A stretch of DNA of 64,000 nucleotides from an uncultured Polaribacter sp. (GTDB taxonomy: Bacteria > Bacteroidota > Bacteroidia > Flavobacteriales > Flavobacteriaceae), in the NCBI GenBank assembly GCA_943788045.1, contig CALSOT010000006.1, positions 979,833 to 1,043,832 of the forward strand, in the 5' to 3' direction. The notes under the pieces were generated by a model that was not told the DNA's origin, searched no databases, and saw only the letters and a list, made by a program, of their open reading frames with translations. Positions 63,893 through 64,000 of this stretch are shown here, in pieces. Position numbers and translations under genes: made by a program. Within the stretch, counting starts at the first letter, position 1. Each line of letters opens with the position of its first letter.

Positions 63893-64000
63893 CAGCCGCT
63901 AACGGGAATATTAAAGTGTTAGTTTAGTTCATTGAAGGTTTGTTTGTGGTTGTCAATAGAAAAATACTAGGTTGTTAAAATCGTTAAGATTTTTATTAAT

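Larger units (their letters stand above)
62880..64000. other. 1.1-kb gene-free region at the right edge
   Basis: No reading frame over about 50 codons looks coding. It contains a candidate small RNA at about 63302-63408 and a strong stable-RNA-type promoter at 63863-63892. A short ATG frame at about 63027 gives only about 19 codons (MKSLTKFFEIDIKL...) and resembles nothing I know. Confidence 0.55.

Overview
This window comes from an AT-rich chromosome of a marine-type member of the Bacteroidota, family Flavobacteriaceae; the gene content looks closest to the Polaribacter/Tenacibaculum group. The evidence is a short primary sigma factor, type IX secretion (T9SS) sorting tails, the gliding gene gldA, GLPGLI-family proteins, a DnaE with a built-in proofreading exonuclease, a Flavobacterium-type L-threonine dehydrogenase, and promoters with the Bacteroidota -7 element TAnnTTTG instead of a sigma70 -10 box. 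There is no prophage, insertion sequence or CRISPR array. Most of the window is housekeeping chromosome with small accessory patches.

Layout. 1-2.4 kb: a heavily decayed gene for a large secreted protein with thrombospondin-type-3 calcium-binding repeats. 2.8-7.9 kb (minus): exonuclease/GIY-YIG protein, rpe, rpoD, deoxynucleoside kinase and a T9SS cargo protein; an unusual helically phased repeat array lies between rpoD and rpe. 8.0-12.5 kb: a deletion scar joining the tail of a response regulator to a truncated GLPGLI gene, followed by an intact GLPGLI gene and its outer-membrane beta-barrel partner. 12.6-22.6 kb: a multi-pass membrane protein, gldA, a HAD phosphatase with an ALO-type oxidase, a GIN-domain lipoprotein, a PagL-like lipid A deacylase and dnaE. 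22.9-29.4 kb: rpsP-rimM-tRNA-Ser, a GH16 beta-glucanase, a tRNA methyltransferase, a saccharopine dehydrogenase-like protein and pckA. 29.5-38 kb: membrane and soluble pyrophosphatases, pdhB, etfBA, a bifunctional nuclease and a nucleoside transporter. 38-48.3 kb: thyA and folA, a second copy of the multi-pass membrane family, a Kir-type potassium channel, a threonine dehydrogenase, lipoproteins and recX. 48.4-55 kb: a TetR-controlled tripartite RND efflux operon whose adaptor gene is frameshifted. 55-62.1 kb: polyprenyl synthase, tRNA-Met, a frameshifted proline-rich small protein, a frameshifted riboflavin synthase, pdxA and the yceD-rpmF-fabH-accB-accC fatty-acid block. 62.5-64 kb: a lone receiver protein and a 1.1-kb gene-free stretch ending in a strong stable-RNA-type promoter, probably the start of an rRNA operon.

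How the genes fit together. thyA, folA, the deoxynucleoside kinase and the CNT transporter serve thymidylate and nucleoside supply. pckA, pdhB and etfBA are central carbon and electron-transfer genes, and the two pyrophosphatases dispose of PPi. fabH and accBC start fatty-acid synthesis. GH16, the GLPGLI/beta-barrel pair, the T9SS cargo protein and gldA reflect a gliding, polymer-degrading lifestyle.

No complete new defence or metabolic system was found. The items most worth a second look are the 21.5-bp phased palindrome array upstream of rpe, the two-copy unknown membrane family (12.6 and 41.4 kb), the response-regulator/GLPGLI deletion scar, the 34-bp palindrome upstream of etfBA, the TetR operator overlapping its promoter, and three single-base frameshifts within 52.6-56.7 kb that may be sequence errors.
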